In this document: positions 8,496 to 16,165 of the stretch, one piece after another | Numbering within the stretch: the stretch's first letter is position 1 | How the letters are laid out: every line of letters starts with the position of its first letter | The notes under the pieces: generated by a model | What the model was told of the DNA's origin: nothing | What the model saw: only the letters and a program-made list of their open reading frames with translations | Databases searched by the model: none | Program-made: the position numbers and the translations under genes | Origin: Verrucomicrobiota bacterium | GTDB taxonomy: Bacteria > Verrucomicrobiota > Lentisphaeria > JABSQK01 > JAJFLO01 | Direction: 5' to 3' | NCBI GenBank assembly: GCA_021772675.1 | Contig: JAJFLO010000303.1 | Coordinates: 1 to 43,539, forward strand | DNA length: 43,539 bases

Positions 8496-8729
8496 TCGTA
8501 TGGAATTTGTAATTCTATACGTAATATCCACACTGAAGTGCGAACCCTGATTTCGCATTTGGTACCTCTGGAGGCGGTCAGGATTCGCGTCGCTGCTATA
8601 GCAAACGTGTAAATATTATTGGCCACCTGATTCGAATAGTTGGTGGTCTTCAGGGTACAATAGATAGTTTATGACTCAAATTTAGGATAGGGGCGGTACT
8701 CAAAAAGCCCCGCCGAAAATCGGAGCGCC
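8496..8729. other. Gene-free spacer between elements B1 and C1
   Basis: No frame here looks coding. The only structure seen is a small GC-rich inverted repeat, GGCGG ... CCGCC, at about 8692-8715, which could fold in RNA but is not followed by a T-run. Confidence 0.4.
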
Positions 8730-8731
8730 TA

Positions 8732-8893
8732 GCAGTCTGTCGGACTTTGGAAGAATCTACTGCGAAAACCGCATTCTTGGCGCCTTTTTGTCCAAATTAT
8801 CGTCGAATATCGCAATATATTCCTCAATTTTGGACAAAAAGGCTCTCAATTTGACGATTTTCTCGCAACGATTTCCAAAGTCCGACAGACTGC
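8732..8893. repeat. Family C palindromic element, copy C1
   Basis: 162 bp with inverted ends GCAGTCTGTCGGACTTTGGA, flanked by TA on both sides (8730-8731, 8894-8895). Internal arms repeat TTTTTGTCCAAATT in inverted order. The centre, GAATATCGCAATATATTCC at 8805-8823, is a variant of the hairpin shared with families A, D, G and H. The second copy at 27382-27549 is in reverse orientation. Confidence 0.85.
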
Positions 8894-8911
8894 TAGTGTG
8901 TCGGGTACTTA

Positions 8912-8947
8912 GCCCGGTTTTCTCACAAACTTTGTGGCGAGAAAGCT
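8912..8947. repeat. 36-bp TA-flanked mini-hairpin, copy 2
   Basis: Same length and TA flanks (8910-8911, 8948-8949) as 2389-2424. Folds as TTTCTCACAAA-C-TTTGTGGCGAGAAA. It follows family C element C1 after only 16 bp. Confidence 0.6.
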
Positions 8948-9083
8948 TAGATAGATTACCTAAATTCGATGGTTTGACGTAGACGAGCGGTTGATTTTGC
9001 TGTCCAGCAGAAAGACACATAGAGTTCGCGAGACAAGTTAAGAATTTGAATTTAGGTGATATACGCTTTTGTAACAGAAGTAT

Positions 9084-9196
9084 TGATGCCTACGACAAAA
9101 GTCGAAATTGGAGAATTCCATGTGCCGCAAACTGTTGGTAATCAATACGTAAACTTTTTGAATTCTGCCAATTTTGGACTTTTGTCGTAGGCATCA
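9084..9196. repeat. Palindromic element I (113 bp)
   Basis: Perfect 20-bp inverted ends TGATGCCTACGACAAAAGTC, extended by a near-match (GAAATTGGAGAATTCC against the inverted GAATTCTGCCAATTTT). Only one copy was seen in this window. No coding capacity. Confidence 0.7.
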
Positions 9197-9221
9197 AGCA
9201 TTGTGAGAAATCGGGGTTAGG

Positions 9222-9727
9222 AATAGAAATTAAATAACTTCCTATTTTGGGAAATCAAATATCGAATATCGAACAAGGAATAATTAATGTCGAAGGATAA
9301 CTGAAAATATGATCTCGAAGATCGGCTAGTAGATTTTGCCATCCGAATTATATGCGTCGCCGAATCTCGACCCGACATTATCCGCAAAATGAAAATATCG
9401 CTTAAGGAACTCCGGGAAATAAGGATTTGGTTATTGATGATTACCAAAGGCAATTTTCTTACCTCAACAACAGAGCTGAAATCGCTGACCACCGAAACTA
9501 ATAAGCTTATTTCAATTTTTGTCACAAGTATAAATACGGCCAAACACAATGAGGAAAAAACTTTGTGATTCAATATTCCTTGTTCGACATTCGATATTCA
9601 ATGCCTGTCAGTTTTTGTGATTTGGCCCAGTGGATCGACAGCTGAGCGGAATTAAAGGCAACATTATAGGAAAATGTAAATTACCAAATCTTCCGTTGAA
9701 AATTAGGAAGTTATTTAATTCCCGTTC
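9222..9727. mobile_element. Inverted-repeat-bounded cassette carrying a four-helix-bundle pseudogene
   Basis: Two nested inverted repeats bracket the broken S23-type gene. The outer arms are 9222-9248 and 9699-9727 (shared core ATTAAATAACTTCCTA). The inner arms are 9259-9281 and 9574-9599 (ATATCGAATATCGAACAAGG and its inverted variant). Similar ATATCGAACAAGGAAT-type repeats next to small four-helix-bundle genes are something I recall from other environmental genomes, which suggests that this is a transmissible unit. Confidence 0.5.
9287..9568 (+). pseudogene. Degraded four-helix-bundle (S23/TIGR02436-type) protein gene
   Basis: Reading from ATG 9287 in one frame gives a four-helix-bundle protein of the S23 family, whose members occur in intervening sequences of 23S rRNA genes and as scattered small genes. 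The recognisable parts are YDLEDRLVDFAIRII, then HKM-like RKMKISLKELREIRIWLLMI, and the C-terminal NKLISIFVTSINTAKHN. It is broken twice: codon 6 is TGA, and the segment that normally carries the LRSGTS...NYGEAQ region between the first and second helices has been deleted (the frame joins AESRP directly to DIIRKMKIS). At 94 codons it is shorter than the usual 115-130 aa. The opposite-strand open frame here is only a shadow. Confidence 0.75.
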
Positions 9728-9892
9728 GTTAGCCTGGATTATGATTTTACTTATTTTGGCGAAACCGCTTTACGACGAGGATCTTTCACCGTTGAGACAC
9801 ATCGACAAAAAACGCAGATGCGTCGACATTGCCTTAATTCGGTCAATGCACTTGAGCTGCCGAAATATATCTCGTCATAAAACAAGCAATTA

Positions 9893-10090
9893 ACCTGAAT
9901 AATTCATAAACTTTCGTAGTGAGAGTCATTAGATTGTCTGAGATCAATGAGTTATGAATTTTATCCGCGTACAGGAATAGTGTTGAAAATCCGCCGTAGT
10001 GGAAACTATTTCGAACCCGGATAATTTTGTAACCCATTGATGTCGAGCGATATTATGGCTCGTAATAAAAAGTTTAGGAATTATTCAGGT
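9893..10090. repeat. Family A palindromic element, copy A3 (with 21-bp module)
   Basis: 198 bp with TA flanks (9891-9892, 10091-10092) and long inverted ends ACCTGAATAATTCATAAACT. It is in the opposite orientation to A1. The 21-bp module is at 9983-10003. Exactly 21 bp longer than A2 and A5. Lies about 90 bp upstream of the SDR gene. Confidence 0.9.
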
Positions 10091-10183
10091 TAAGTACACA
10101 ACACACTAATAAAGCAAAAAATTCCCAAATCTACACTACGGTCACTATTTACTTTTCACATCTGAAGAGATAAGGTAAAGGTG

Positions 10184-11014
10184 ATGAGCACACTAAACGG
10201 AAAAACAATAATAATAACGGGCGCTAGCCGAGGTATTGGCAAAGCAATGGCAATCAAATTTGCCAGAGATGGGGCAAATATTGTTATTGCCTCAAAAACG
10301 GACAAACCTCACCCTAAACTTGCCGGAACGATTCATGAAACAGCTGATGAAGTAAAAAGAGCAGGGGGTAACGCCCTGGCATTACAAGTTGACGTAAGAT
10401 TTGAAGAAGAAATCCAGTCAATGGTTAAAGCGACACTTCATGAATTCGGTGGAGTGGATATATTAATTAATAACGCTGGAGCCGTAAGCCTGACGTCAAT
10501 CGAAATAACGCCTGCAAAGAAATTTGATCTATTACAATCAATCAACCTCAGAGCACCCTATCTAACATCTCAGTTATGCTTACCTTACCTGAAAAAATCT
10601 GACAACCCGCATATTTTAAATATTTCACCGCCAATTGACATCAGCCCCAAATGGTTTAGGGGGCACACCCCGTATACGGTATCAAAATACGCAATGACAA
10701 TGTGTACTGTGGGGATGTCCGCGGAGTTCTTGGACCAAGGTATCGCCGTTAATTCTCTTTGGCCTAAAACCATTATTGCCACAGCTGCACTTAAATTTAT
10801 AGCTGGCACTGACGAAATTCTCAAACTTTCCCGAAAACCTGAAATAGTGTCTGATGCCGCCTATGAAATAGTTACAACGACAAATCAAGCGATAACGGGA
10901 CAGTGCCTGATCGACGAAGATCTGTTGAAACAACGTGGTATAGATGATTTTGAACATTATGCTTATTCGCCAGAACATGTGGACCAACTTCAAAATGATT
11001 TATATATTGAATAA
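10184..11014 (+). CDS. SDR-family NAD(P)-dependent dehydrogenase (HSDL2-like)
   Basis: A short-chain dehydrogenase/reductase of 276 aa. The Rossmann glycine motif TGASRGIG is at residues 12-19, NNAG at 96-99, and the catalytic S148, Y164 and K168 (YTVSK) are all in place. The insert after the second strand (SKTDKPHPKLAGTI) and the NSLWPKTIIATAA segment resemble the HSDL2 / AtuG-like branch, which acts on hydroxyacyl or terpenoid-type substrates. The substrate cannot be read from the sequence. ATG 10184 is preferred over the GTG three bases earlier. It lies 200 bp before an acyl-CoA ligase on the same strand, with a small palindromic element between. The pair may serve fatty or isoprenoid acid breakdown, which is inference from context. 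Confidence 0.9.
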   Translation: MSTLNGKTIIITGASRGIGKAMAIKFARDGANIVIASKTDKPHPKLAGTIHETADEVKRAGGNALALQVDVRFEEEIQSMVKATLHEFGGVDILINNAGAVSLTSIEITPAKKFDLLQSINLRAPYLTSQLCLPYLKKSDNPHILNISPPIDISPKWFRGHTPYTVSKYAMTMCTVGMSAEFLDQGIAVNSLWPKTIIATAALKFIAGTDEILKLSRKPEIVSDAAYEIVTTTNQAITGQCLIDEDLLKQRGIDDFEHYAYSPEHVDQLQNDLYIE

Positions 11015-11078
11015 GAATCTTAAATTTAAGCCAGGCAGATGGTTTGATTGTTATCCACTTCGAGCAATAACTGGCTTA

Positions 11079-11163
11079 GCCTAGATTATTCATAAACTTT
11101 CTATTACGAGTCATTATATCACATAATTTCAACGAGTTATAAAATTTTACGCATAATCCAGGT
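11079..11163. repeat. Short family A-type element, copy A4
   Basis: 85 bp flanked by TA (11077-11078, 11164-11165). Ends are GCCTAGATTATTCATAAAC and the inverted CGCATAATCCAGG. It lacks the central hairpin of the longer copies, so it looks like an internally deleted form. It sits between the SDR and acyl-CoA ligase genes, 65 bp after the SDR stop. Confidence 0.75.
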
Positions 11164-11212
11164 TAGTCTTTATAGGTAACTCCAAACCTCTCTCAAAAAA
11201 TGACGTTACATT

Positions 11213-12787
11213 ATGATATTTAACAGCCCCTACCCTGAAATTGATATACCTGAAATACCTTTGACATCCTATATATTCCGGAGAAATGCCCATCTCACTG
11301 ATAAATCAGCGTTGATTGACGGTGTTTCCGGCCGAACAATTTCATATAGTGAACTTAGAGATGTTGTTTACAGAGTAGCAAATGGTTTGGAAAAAATCGG
11401 CTTCAAGAAAGGTGATGTGTTTGCGATTTACAGCCCAAATATACCTGAATACGCTATAGTATTTAATGCAGTCGCCGTTATGGGAGGAATTAATACTTTA
11501 ATTAACCCGCTATACACTATTGAAGAATTGAAAAAGCAATTAGCTGATTCCGGCGCTAAATATCTCATTACCATTTCAATGTTTCTGGAAAAAGCACAGG
11601 CGGCAATTCAAGGCCTCAAAATTCAATTATTTGTCTTTGATGATGCCGCCAGTATTCCCTCACTAAAATCCCTTATTGATGCGAACAACGAACCGCCGCA
11701 AATAAAAATCGACCCGAAAAATGATGTTGTCGCTCTACCCTATTCCAGCGGCACCACCGGGCTTCCAAAAGGAGTAATGTTAACGCACTTTAATCTTGTT
11801 GCAAACATGTGCCAGGTAGTCGGCGTTACTGGGCAACACCAAATTAGCCAAGAAGATAATGTAGTTGGAATTCTGCCATTTTTTCATATTTACGGTTTAA
11901 TGATCATTATGAACTTCAGCCTTGCGCAGGGAGCAACCATTGTGACGATGCCAAGATTTACGATGGAACCGTTTTTACAAATTCTACAGAAATATAAAAT
12001 TACTATCGCTCATTTAGTGCCCCCGATCATATTGGGATTGGAAAATTTACCTAATTTTGAACGTCTTGATTTTTCAAATTTGATGCGAATCCGTTCCGGC
12101 GCCGCACCACTCAGCCCCGCACTTGCAAAATCAGTGAGTAAAAAACTAGGTTGTTCAGTAGTTCAAGGATATGGCTTAAATGAAACAAGCCCGGTTACTC
12201 ATATCTTTCCTGATACACCTAATGCGTCAAAATTTGCGTCTGTCGGCCCATCGATTCCCAATACCGAGGTTAAAATAGTAGATTTGAAAACTGATGCCGA
12301 ACTTAGCATAGATACAAAAGGTGAAATATTAATTCGGGGCCCGCAAGTAATGAAAGGATATCTGAAGAATCCGAAGGAAACCAAACTTATGATCGATAAG
12401 GAAGGTTGGTTGCATACAGGAGACATAGGTTACGTCGATGACGAGGGTTTTCTATTCATTGTTGATCGAAAAAAAGAACTAATAAAATATAAAGGCTACC
12501 AAGTTGCACCGGCAGAATTAGAGGGGTTGCTCATTTCCCACCCATCTATCGCCGATGCTGCAGTTATTGCCAGTCCAGACCCGAAATGCGGGGAAGTGCC
12601 AAAAGCGTTCGTCGTATTAAAGCAAGAGGTATCCACAGCTGATATTCTAACCTTTATTAATGAAAAAGTTGCTCCTTACAAAAAAGTTCGTGAAATTGAA
12701 GTAATCGATCAAATTCCGAGGTCAATCGCAGGAAAAATCTTAAGAAGACTTCTCGTGGATCAAGAGAGAAAACAAGGTAATACATAG
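11213..12787 (+). CDS. AMP-forming acyl-CoA synthetase (4-coumarate-CoA ligase-like)
   Basis: A 524-aa ANL-superfamily adenylating enzyme that activates a carboxylic acid with ATP and joins it to CoA. Signature motifs are complete: the P-loop YSSGTTGLPKGVMLTH at residues 177-192, GYGLNETSP for the acyl-adenylate pocket, GWLHTGDIGYVDDEG, the hinge DRKKELIKYKGYQVAPAELE, and the catalytic lysine in PRSIAGKILRR near residue 514. Length and motif layout match the 4-coumarate/medium-to-long-chain acid ligase branch, but there is not enough to name the acid. It is predicted to be cytosolic. It follows the SDR gene on the same strand. No CoA-dehydrogenase or thiolase gene is close. Confidence 0.93.
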   Translation: MIFNSPYPEIDIPEIPLTSYIFRRNAHLTDKSALIDGVSGRTISYSELRDVVYRVANGLEKIGFKKGDVFAIYSPNIPEYAIVFNAVAVMGGINTLINPLYTIEELKKQLADSGAKYLITISMFLEKAQAAIQGLKIQLFVFDDAASIPSLKSLIDANNEPPQIKIDPKNDVVALPYSSGTTGLPKGVMLTHFNLVANMCQVVGVTGQHQISQEDNVVGILPFFHIYGLMIIMNFSLAQGATIVTMPRFTMEPFLQILQKYKITIAHLVPPIILGLENLPNFERLDFSNLMRIRSGAAPLSPALAKSVSKKLGCSVVQGYGLNETSPVTHIFPDTPNASKFASVGPSIPNTEVKIVDLKTDAELSIDTKGEILIRGPQVMKGYLKNPKETKLMIDKEGWLHTGDIGYVDDEGFLFIVDRKKELIKYKGYQVAPAELEGLLISHPSIADAAVIASPDPKCGEVPKAFVVLKQEVSTADILTFINEKVAPYKKVREIEVIDQIPRSIAGKILRRLLVDQERKQGNT

Positions 12788-13342
12788 CGTCTGAACCTGT
12801 AGCAGTGGGTTGTAATGCGATCGAAAAATCGTCAATGATGAAAATTTATTAGGCCAGCTTACTTTTTGATGATCTAATGAAAGGCCGTTCAGGAATGATC
12901 TGCCTTTTGTGCTAGTGATGACTCAAATTAGCTACAACTCACAAAAGGCATCGATTAATATCAATTAGGTTTATTTTCATGACAACCCTAAAGCTTATGA
13001 TCATGCAAATACCAATGCAATTCGGATTGTAAAGAACACAACCCAGAAAAATACCAGGTGCAATTTTATAAAGTAGAGCCGAAAGAAAAAATAGAGATTA
13101 TTAAGGTAAGGTGTATTCAATTAAGTGAAGATGTTACTGAGGTCCAAGTACCCTATGAGTATACTGCAAGCAGTATATTTTTCGACATTCGTTTGTCATT
13201 GTAGGTAAATTTTACTCATATTAGGAGATTTCGATGGTATGATGTTTTTTAAATCTGATCCTTCAGGGTTAAATTTAATTCTGGAATTCAGAGAAATCCT
13301 CAACAGCAAGAATAAATGATGACGATGCATATCATTGTCCTA
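12788..13342. other. 555-bp gene-free stretch
   Basis: Contains a hairpin-forming inverted repeat TGCCTTTTGTG ... CACAAAAGGCA at about 12901-12952, and at about 13157-13190 a half-copy, in inverse orientation, of the AGTATACTGCAAGCAGTA-type repeat found at 17417-17513. Two short frames (about 13003-13204, and 26 codons ending near 13320) show no family likeness and overlap these repeats. I would not call either as a gene. Confidence 0.5.
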
Positions 13343-13520
13343 ACCTGATTAATTCATCCGGCTTCTACTGCGTGCGCATATCTCACTTCATATAAGCGAG
13401 TTATGAAGAACCCAAAGACTTGAAATAGTTCACTATTCCTTCACCTTCGGAACCTACATAACTCATTGATCTAAAGTAAGCTGAGCACTCTCGAGACGAA
13501 ACCGCATGATTTAATCAGGC
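13343..13520. repeat. Family D palindromic element, copy D1 (without 21-bp module)
   Basis: 178 bp, flanked by TA (13341-13342, 13521-13522). Ends ACCTGATTAATTCATCCGG / CATGATTTAATCAGGC. Central hairpin GAAATAGTTCACTATTCC at 13422-13439. It supplies the stop codon (TGA) of the minus-strand acetyltransferase gene. Confidence 0.9.
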
Positions 13521-14462
13521 TAATATTTCTTTTTGAAACTTCAAAAACACATAACGTTCTACGTTTTTAAATATCTTTTTATAAAATACTTCTTTTTCGT
13601 TGACCCACGGTAAAATAAGAGAGGAGGTGCCCAATTTTTGCGCATTATAAAAGGCATGCAATACAAGTAGTTTTCCGAATCCTTTTGATCTTAAATCTTT
13701 TCGTACCCCCATTGGACCAAACCAATTTGGATTTGCAGTATTGACTGCGGCAAACCCTAAAAACTCATTCGAACCTGAATCCTTTAAGACAGAACAGAAT
13801 GAATTACAATTAGAAAACGATGAGACGGATTCTAAGGCCCAAGAGTAAGAAAATTCTTGTTTAATAAATTTGAATGTATCATCGCCGGGCTGAATACGAT
13901 TCACACTCAACTCTATTTCTTTATTTTCCAAAAGAATAGTTTCAATTTCTTTGTCAAAGTCATATTGATGTTCAATTTCAATATTCAGGTTTATTCGATG
14001 TGAAGTTTTTTCCCAGCCATTTTTATTCAATAATCTCTGTAACGCTTTGTCGTCATCTGGAACACCGGGAAATAGATATAGTGGTGACGCGCTGCCGAAT
14101 TCAAGTGTACCACATCCCTGTACTGCCAGTTTTTTTTCTACTTCATATAGCAGTTTTTGCCCAATATTCTGACGCCTGAATTTACGAAACACCATCATCG
14201 ATTTTATAAATCCAGTCAGCTCCCTCCCCTTCTTCCAGGGACGCATAATTCCGAGAATAAATCCGGCTAATTCATTTTCGACATATGCTCCAAGGAACAA
14301 TTCAGAATCAAAATCAGGATCATTGAAGGAATGTCGTTTTATGTCAGCCAATGAAGGCCCAAATCCCAGAATTGATAACGTAGTATCATTTAGCTCAGCA
14401 TCAAAATAGTGTTGGATGATCAGAATTTCAGATTCTGCAATTGGGGCAATTTCTACATTCAT
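13515..14462 (-). CDS. Tandem GNAT N-acetyltransferase
   Basis: A 315-aa cytosolic protein with two GNAT acetyltransferase domains. GNAT enzymes move an acetyl group from acetyl-CoA to an amine. The first acetyl-CoA loop is MVFRKFRRQNIGQKLL (near residue 95) and the second VRKDLRSKGFGKLLVL (near residue 262), each fitting the R/Q-x-x-G-x-G/A pattern. The linker LNKNGWEKTSHRINLNIEI is typical of the end of a first GNAT domain. Substrate unknown. The stop codon is provided by element D1; without the insertion the frame would end after a similar number of residues (EILGQ and then stop), so the protein is intact. A family B element lies about 90 bp upstream of the start. Confidence 0.85.
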   Translation of the reverse strand: MNVEIAPIAESEILIIQHYFDAELNDTTLSILGFGPSLADIKRHSFNDPDFDSELFLGAYVENELAGFILGIMRPWKKGRELTGFIKSMMVFRKFRRQNIGQKLLYEVEKKLAVQGCGTLEFGSASPLYLFPGVPDDDKALQRLLNKNGWEKTSHRINLNIEIEHQYDFDKEIETILLENKEIELSVNRIQPGDDTFKFIKQEFSYSWALESVSSFSNCNSFCSVLKDSGSNEFLGFAAVNTANPNWFGPMGVRKDLRSKGFGKLLVLHAFYNAQKLGTSSLILPWVNEKEVFYKKIFKNVERYVFLKFQKEILA

Positions 14463-14550
14463 AATGGATTATATTAAATATTTCGATTCTGACAGAGGAA
14501 CAAAGTTCAAAAAGAAAAATCAGTGAAATGAATATCATAAAAAACCTCTA

Positions 14551-14726
14551 ACCTGATTAATTCATGCGATTCGTCGCGAGAGCACTTAACTCGCTTATAA
14601 TAAATTGATTAGATAAAATTTTACAATGAAAGTGAATTTTCATTCACTGAGATGTAAAAATGAGTTAATCAGCTTATTTCAGCAGAAATTAGGGCTCGCA
14701 GCAGAATACTGATGAATTATTCAGGC
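14551..14726. repeat. Family B palindromic element, copy B2
   Basis: 176 bp, TA on both sides (14549-14550, 14727-14728), nearly identical to B1 and in the same orientation. It lies between the 5' end of the GNAT gene and the 3' end of the GT9 gene. The near identity of two copies 6 kb apart suggests recent spread. Confidence 0.9.
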
Positions 14727-14864
14727 TAATTCCACGAAAAATTAAAAGCTATTTTTAGGTTACAATTTTTGCAAAATGAAAAATCTTTCCTCAAACATCT
14801 CTGTGATTCCGAGGTAAAAAGTTTTTCGGTTCTTACCTTTCAATATATAAAACTATGCAATGTG

Positions 14865-15827
14865 TTAAAGATATTCTGCAAATCGTCTTTCCGCGCTCCA
14901 TTCACCACGGTCATCTGCATTGACAAATCGCGTAAATTCACTAGCGATAAACTCTGGAGAAGTGTGAGACAATGTATCAGCATCCTTATCAATCTTGTTA
15001 TTAGTGACCGGCACAGATGTAGGCGGTGTTCCCGGCAATAAATAAGGCGCATTTTCCGGGTGTTGCCAAACTGGTCCTTGAATATTAAGTGTAGGAATTC
15101 CGAGTGAATTTGCCAGATGCAGAATAAAAGTATCTACGGTTAATACAGCCACACTATCTCTAATAATCCAGGTAAGGAGTGCTAAATTTTCACAGGGTGT
15201 TTCATCAAAATTCCAAACTGTATATGCGCGTTCCAATAAACGAACCAATTCCTTTCCATGTTTGTATGACCGTGCATTCCATAAAGCTTTACAGTGAACA
15301 CCTACTAATGGCTTTTGAGATTTTTTATAGGGATGTGATTTATATTCGGGTAGCGGATTTAGCTTTACATCATGTTTGTTTACTGGATTGATTTGGTGAA
15401 ATGAACATAAATAATCAAATGTACGGTAGAATTCGAGCTGCTGTTTTTCGGTTTTTTCTGCTGCCAGTGAATGTTTCTCCAACTTATTATCCCAGCCATA
15501 AAAGGTAATATTATTTTCTAACAATACTCGACGTATTCGCTGTTCAAAAGAACTGCTGCCCAGCAGAATTATTTTTGCGTTTGGCTGCATAATTTTGCAA
15601 TATTCAGCTGCAGCCTCATCAGCTGAAGAAAAATTATCAAAAAAAGTTCTGTTTGCTGTAACAATCCCCACCAGTTCCTGTTGATCTCCAATACATGGAA
15701 CCAAGTCAGATCGAATATGTAAATATACCTCACCTCCCGCCTGTCGATAGGAGTGGGCTAGCGGCAATGCGTAACGGATCGCATCACCAAGACCATGATA
15801 ACATAAAATGTGAATTGTATTTGGAAT
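14865..15827 (-). CDS. Glycosyltransferase family 9 (heptosyltransferase-like), unusual start
   Basis: A GT-B fold glycosyltransferase related to ADP-heptose:LPS heptosyltransferases, acting on the inner leaflet during LPS or glycan assembly. The C-terminal donor-binding half shows VLTVDTFILHLANSLGIPT followed by LNIQGPV, the family hallmark. The first ATG in frame (15767) falls after the conserved first strand. Reading upstream gives IHILCYHGLGDAIRYALPLA, which is the expected GT9 N-terminus, so the gene must start earlier. Between it and an in-frame TAG at 15848 there is no ATG, GTG or TTG. The best candidate is ATT at 15827, nine bases after GAGGAG. From there the protein is about 320 aa, a normal length. 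Alternatively a frameshift hides the true start. No other LPS gene is adjacent. Confidence 0.8.
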   Translation of the reverse strand: MPNTIHILCYHGLGDAIRYALPLAHSYRQAGGEVYLHIRSDLVPCIGDQQELVGIVTANRTFFDNFSSADEAAAEYCKIMQPNAKIILLGSSSFEQRIRRVLLENNITFYGWDNKLEKHSLAAEKTEKQQLEFYRTFDYLCSFHQINPVNKHDVKLNPLPEYKSHPYKKSQKPLVGVHCKALWNARSYKHGKELVRLLERAYTVWNFDETPCENLALLTWIIRDSVAVLTVDTFILHLANSLGIPTLNIQGPVWQHPENAPYLLPGTPPTSVPVTNNKIDKDADTLSHTSPEFIASEFTRFVNADDRGEWSAERRFAEYL

Positions 15828-15875
15828 TGTACCGATCTCCTCAAACTATTTCTCAAATGGAATAATGACTGCCTA

Positions 15876-16052
15876 ACCTGAATAATTCATGAACTTTTTA
15901 TTACGAGCCATAATATCATGCGATATCAATGGGTTACAAAATTATCCGGGTTCGAAATAGTTCACTATTCCTGTACGCAGACAAAATCCATAACTCATTG
16001 ATTTCACGCAATCTAATGATTCTCACTACGAAAGTTTATGAATTATTCAGGC
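15876..16052. repeat. Family A palindromic element, copy A5 (without 21-bp module)
   Basis: 177 bp with TA flanks (15874-15875, 16053-16054), ends ACCTGAATAATTCATGAAC / GTTTATGAATTATTCAGGC. The central hairpin is at 15954-15971. It lies between two divergent genes, 48 bp from the probable GT9 start and about 110 bp from the AI-2E gene, so it could affect either promoter. Confidence 0.9.
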
Positions 16053-16165
16053 TAGGTCCTGTTCGAGTAAATCAACGACTATTACCCGTTTTTAATTTTT
16101 AGATTCGATAATATATTTGCGAATGAAATGTATAGTAAGATTAATTTCATATCTAAAATCAATCA

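Noticed and set aside
8757-9020. 87-codon minus-strand frame
   Set aside because: It runs through family C element C1 and the mini-hairpin; the frame is a by-product of palindromic repeats.
9217-9573. 118-codon minus-strand frame
   Set aside because: Antisense shadow of the four-helix-bundle pseudogene, whose plus-strand reading gives clear family likeness.
9222-9727. Possible diversity-generating retroelement (four-helix-bundle Avd protein)
   Set aside because: No reverse transcriptase and no template/variable repeat pair in the window; the protein is the S23 type and is broken.
9630-9893. 87-codon plus-strand frame
   Set aside because: Overlaps the right arm of the inverted-repeat cassette and the start of family A copy A3; no family likeness.
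13003-13204. Cysteine-containing frame of about 64 codons in the 12.8-13.3 kb gap
   Set aside because: No start codon or ribosome site, and its last third lies in a repeat shared with 17417-17513.
15954-15971. Central hairpins as ordinary Rho-independent terminators
   Set aside because: The stems are AT-rich and short (AATAG/CTATT) and no T-run follows, so they do not fit a standard terminator even though the whole elements may act at 3' ends.
2427-16052. CRISPR array from the recurring repeats
   Set aside because: Repeats are dispersed, of 160-200 bp, in both orientations, with no regular spacers and no cas genes.
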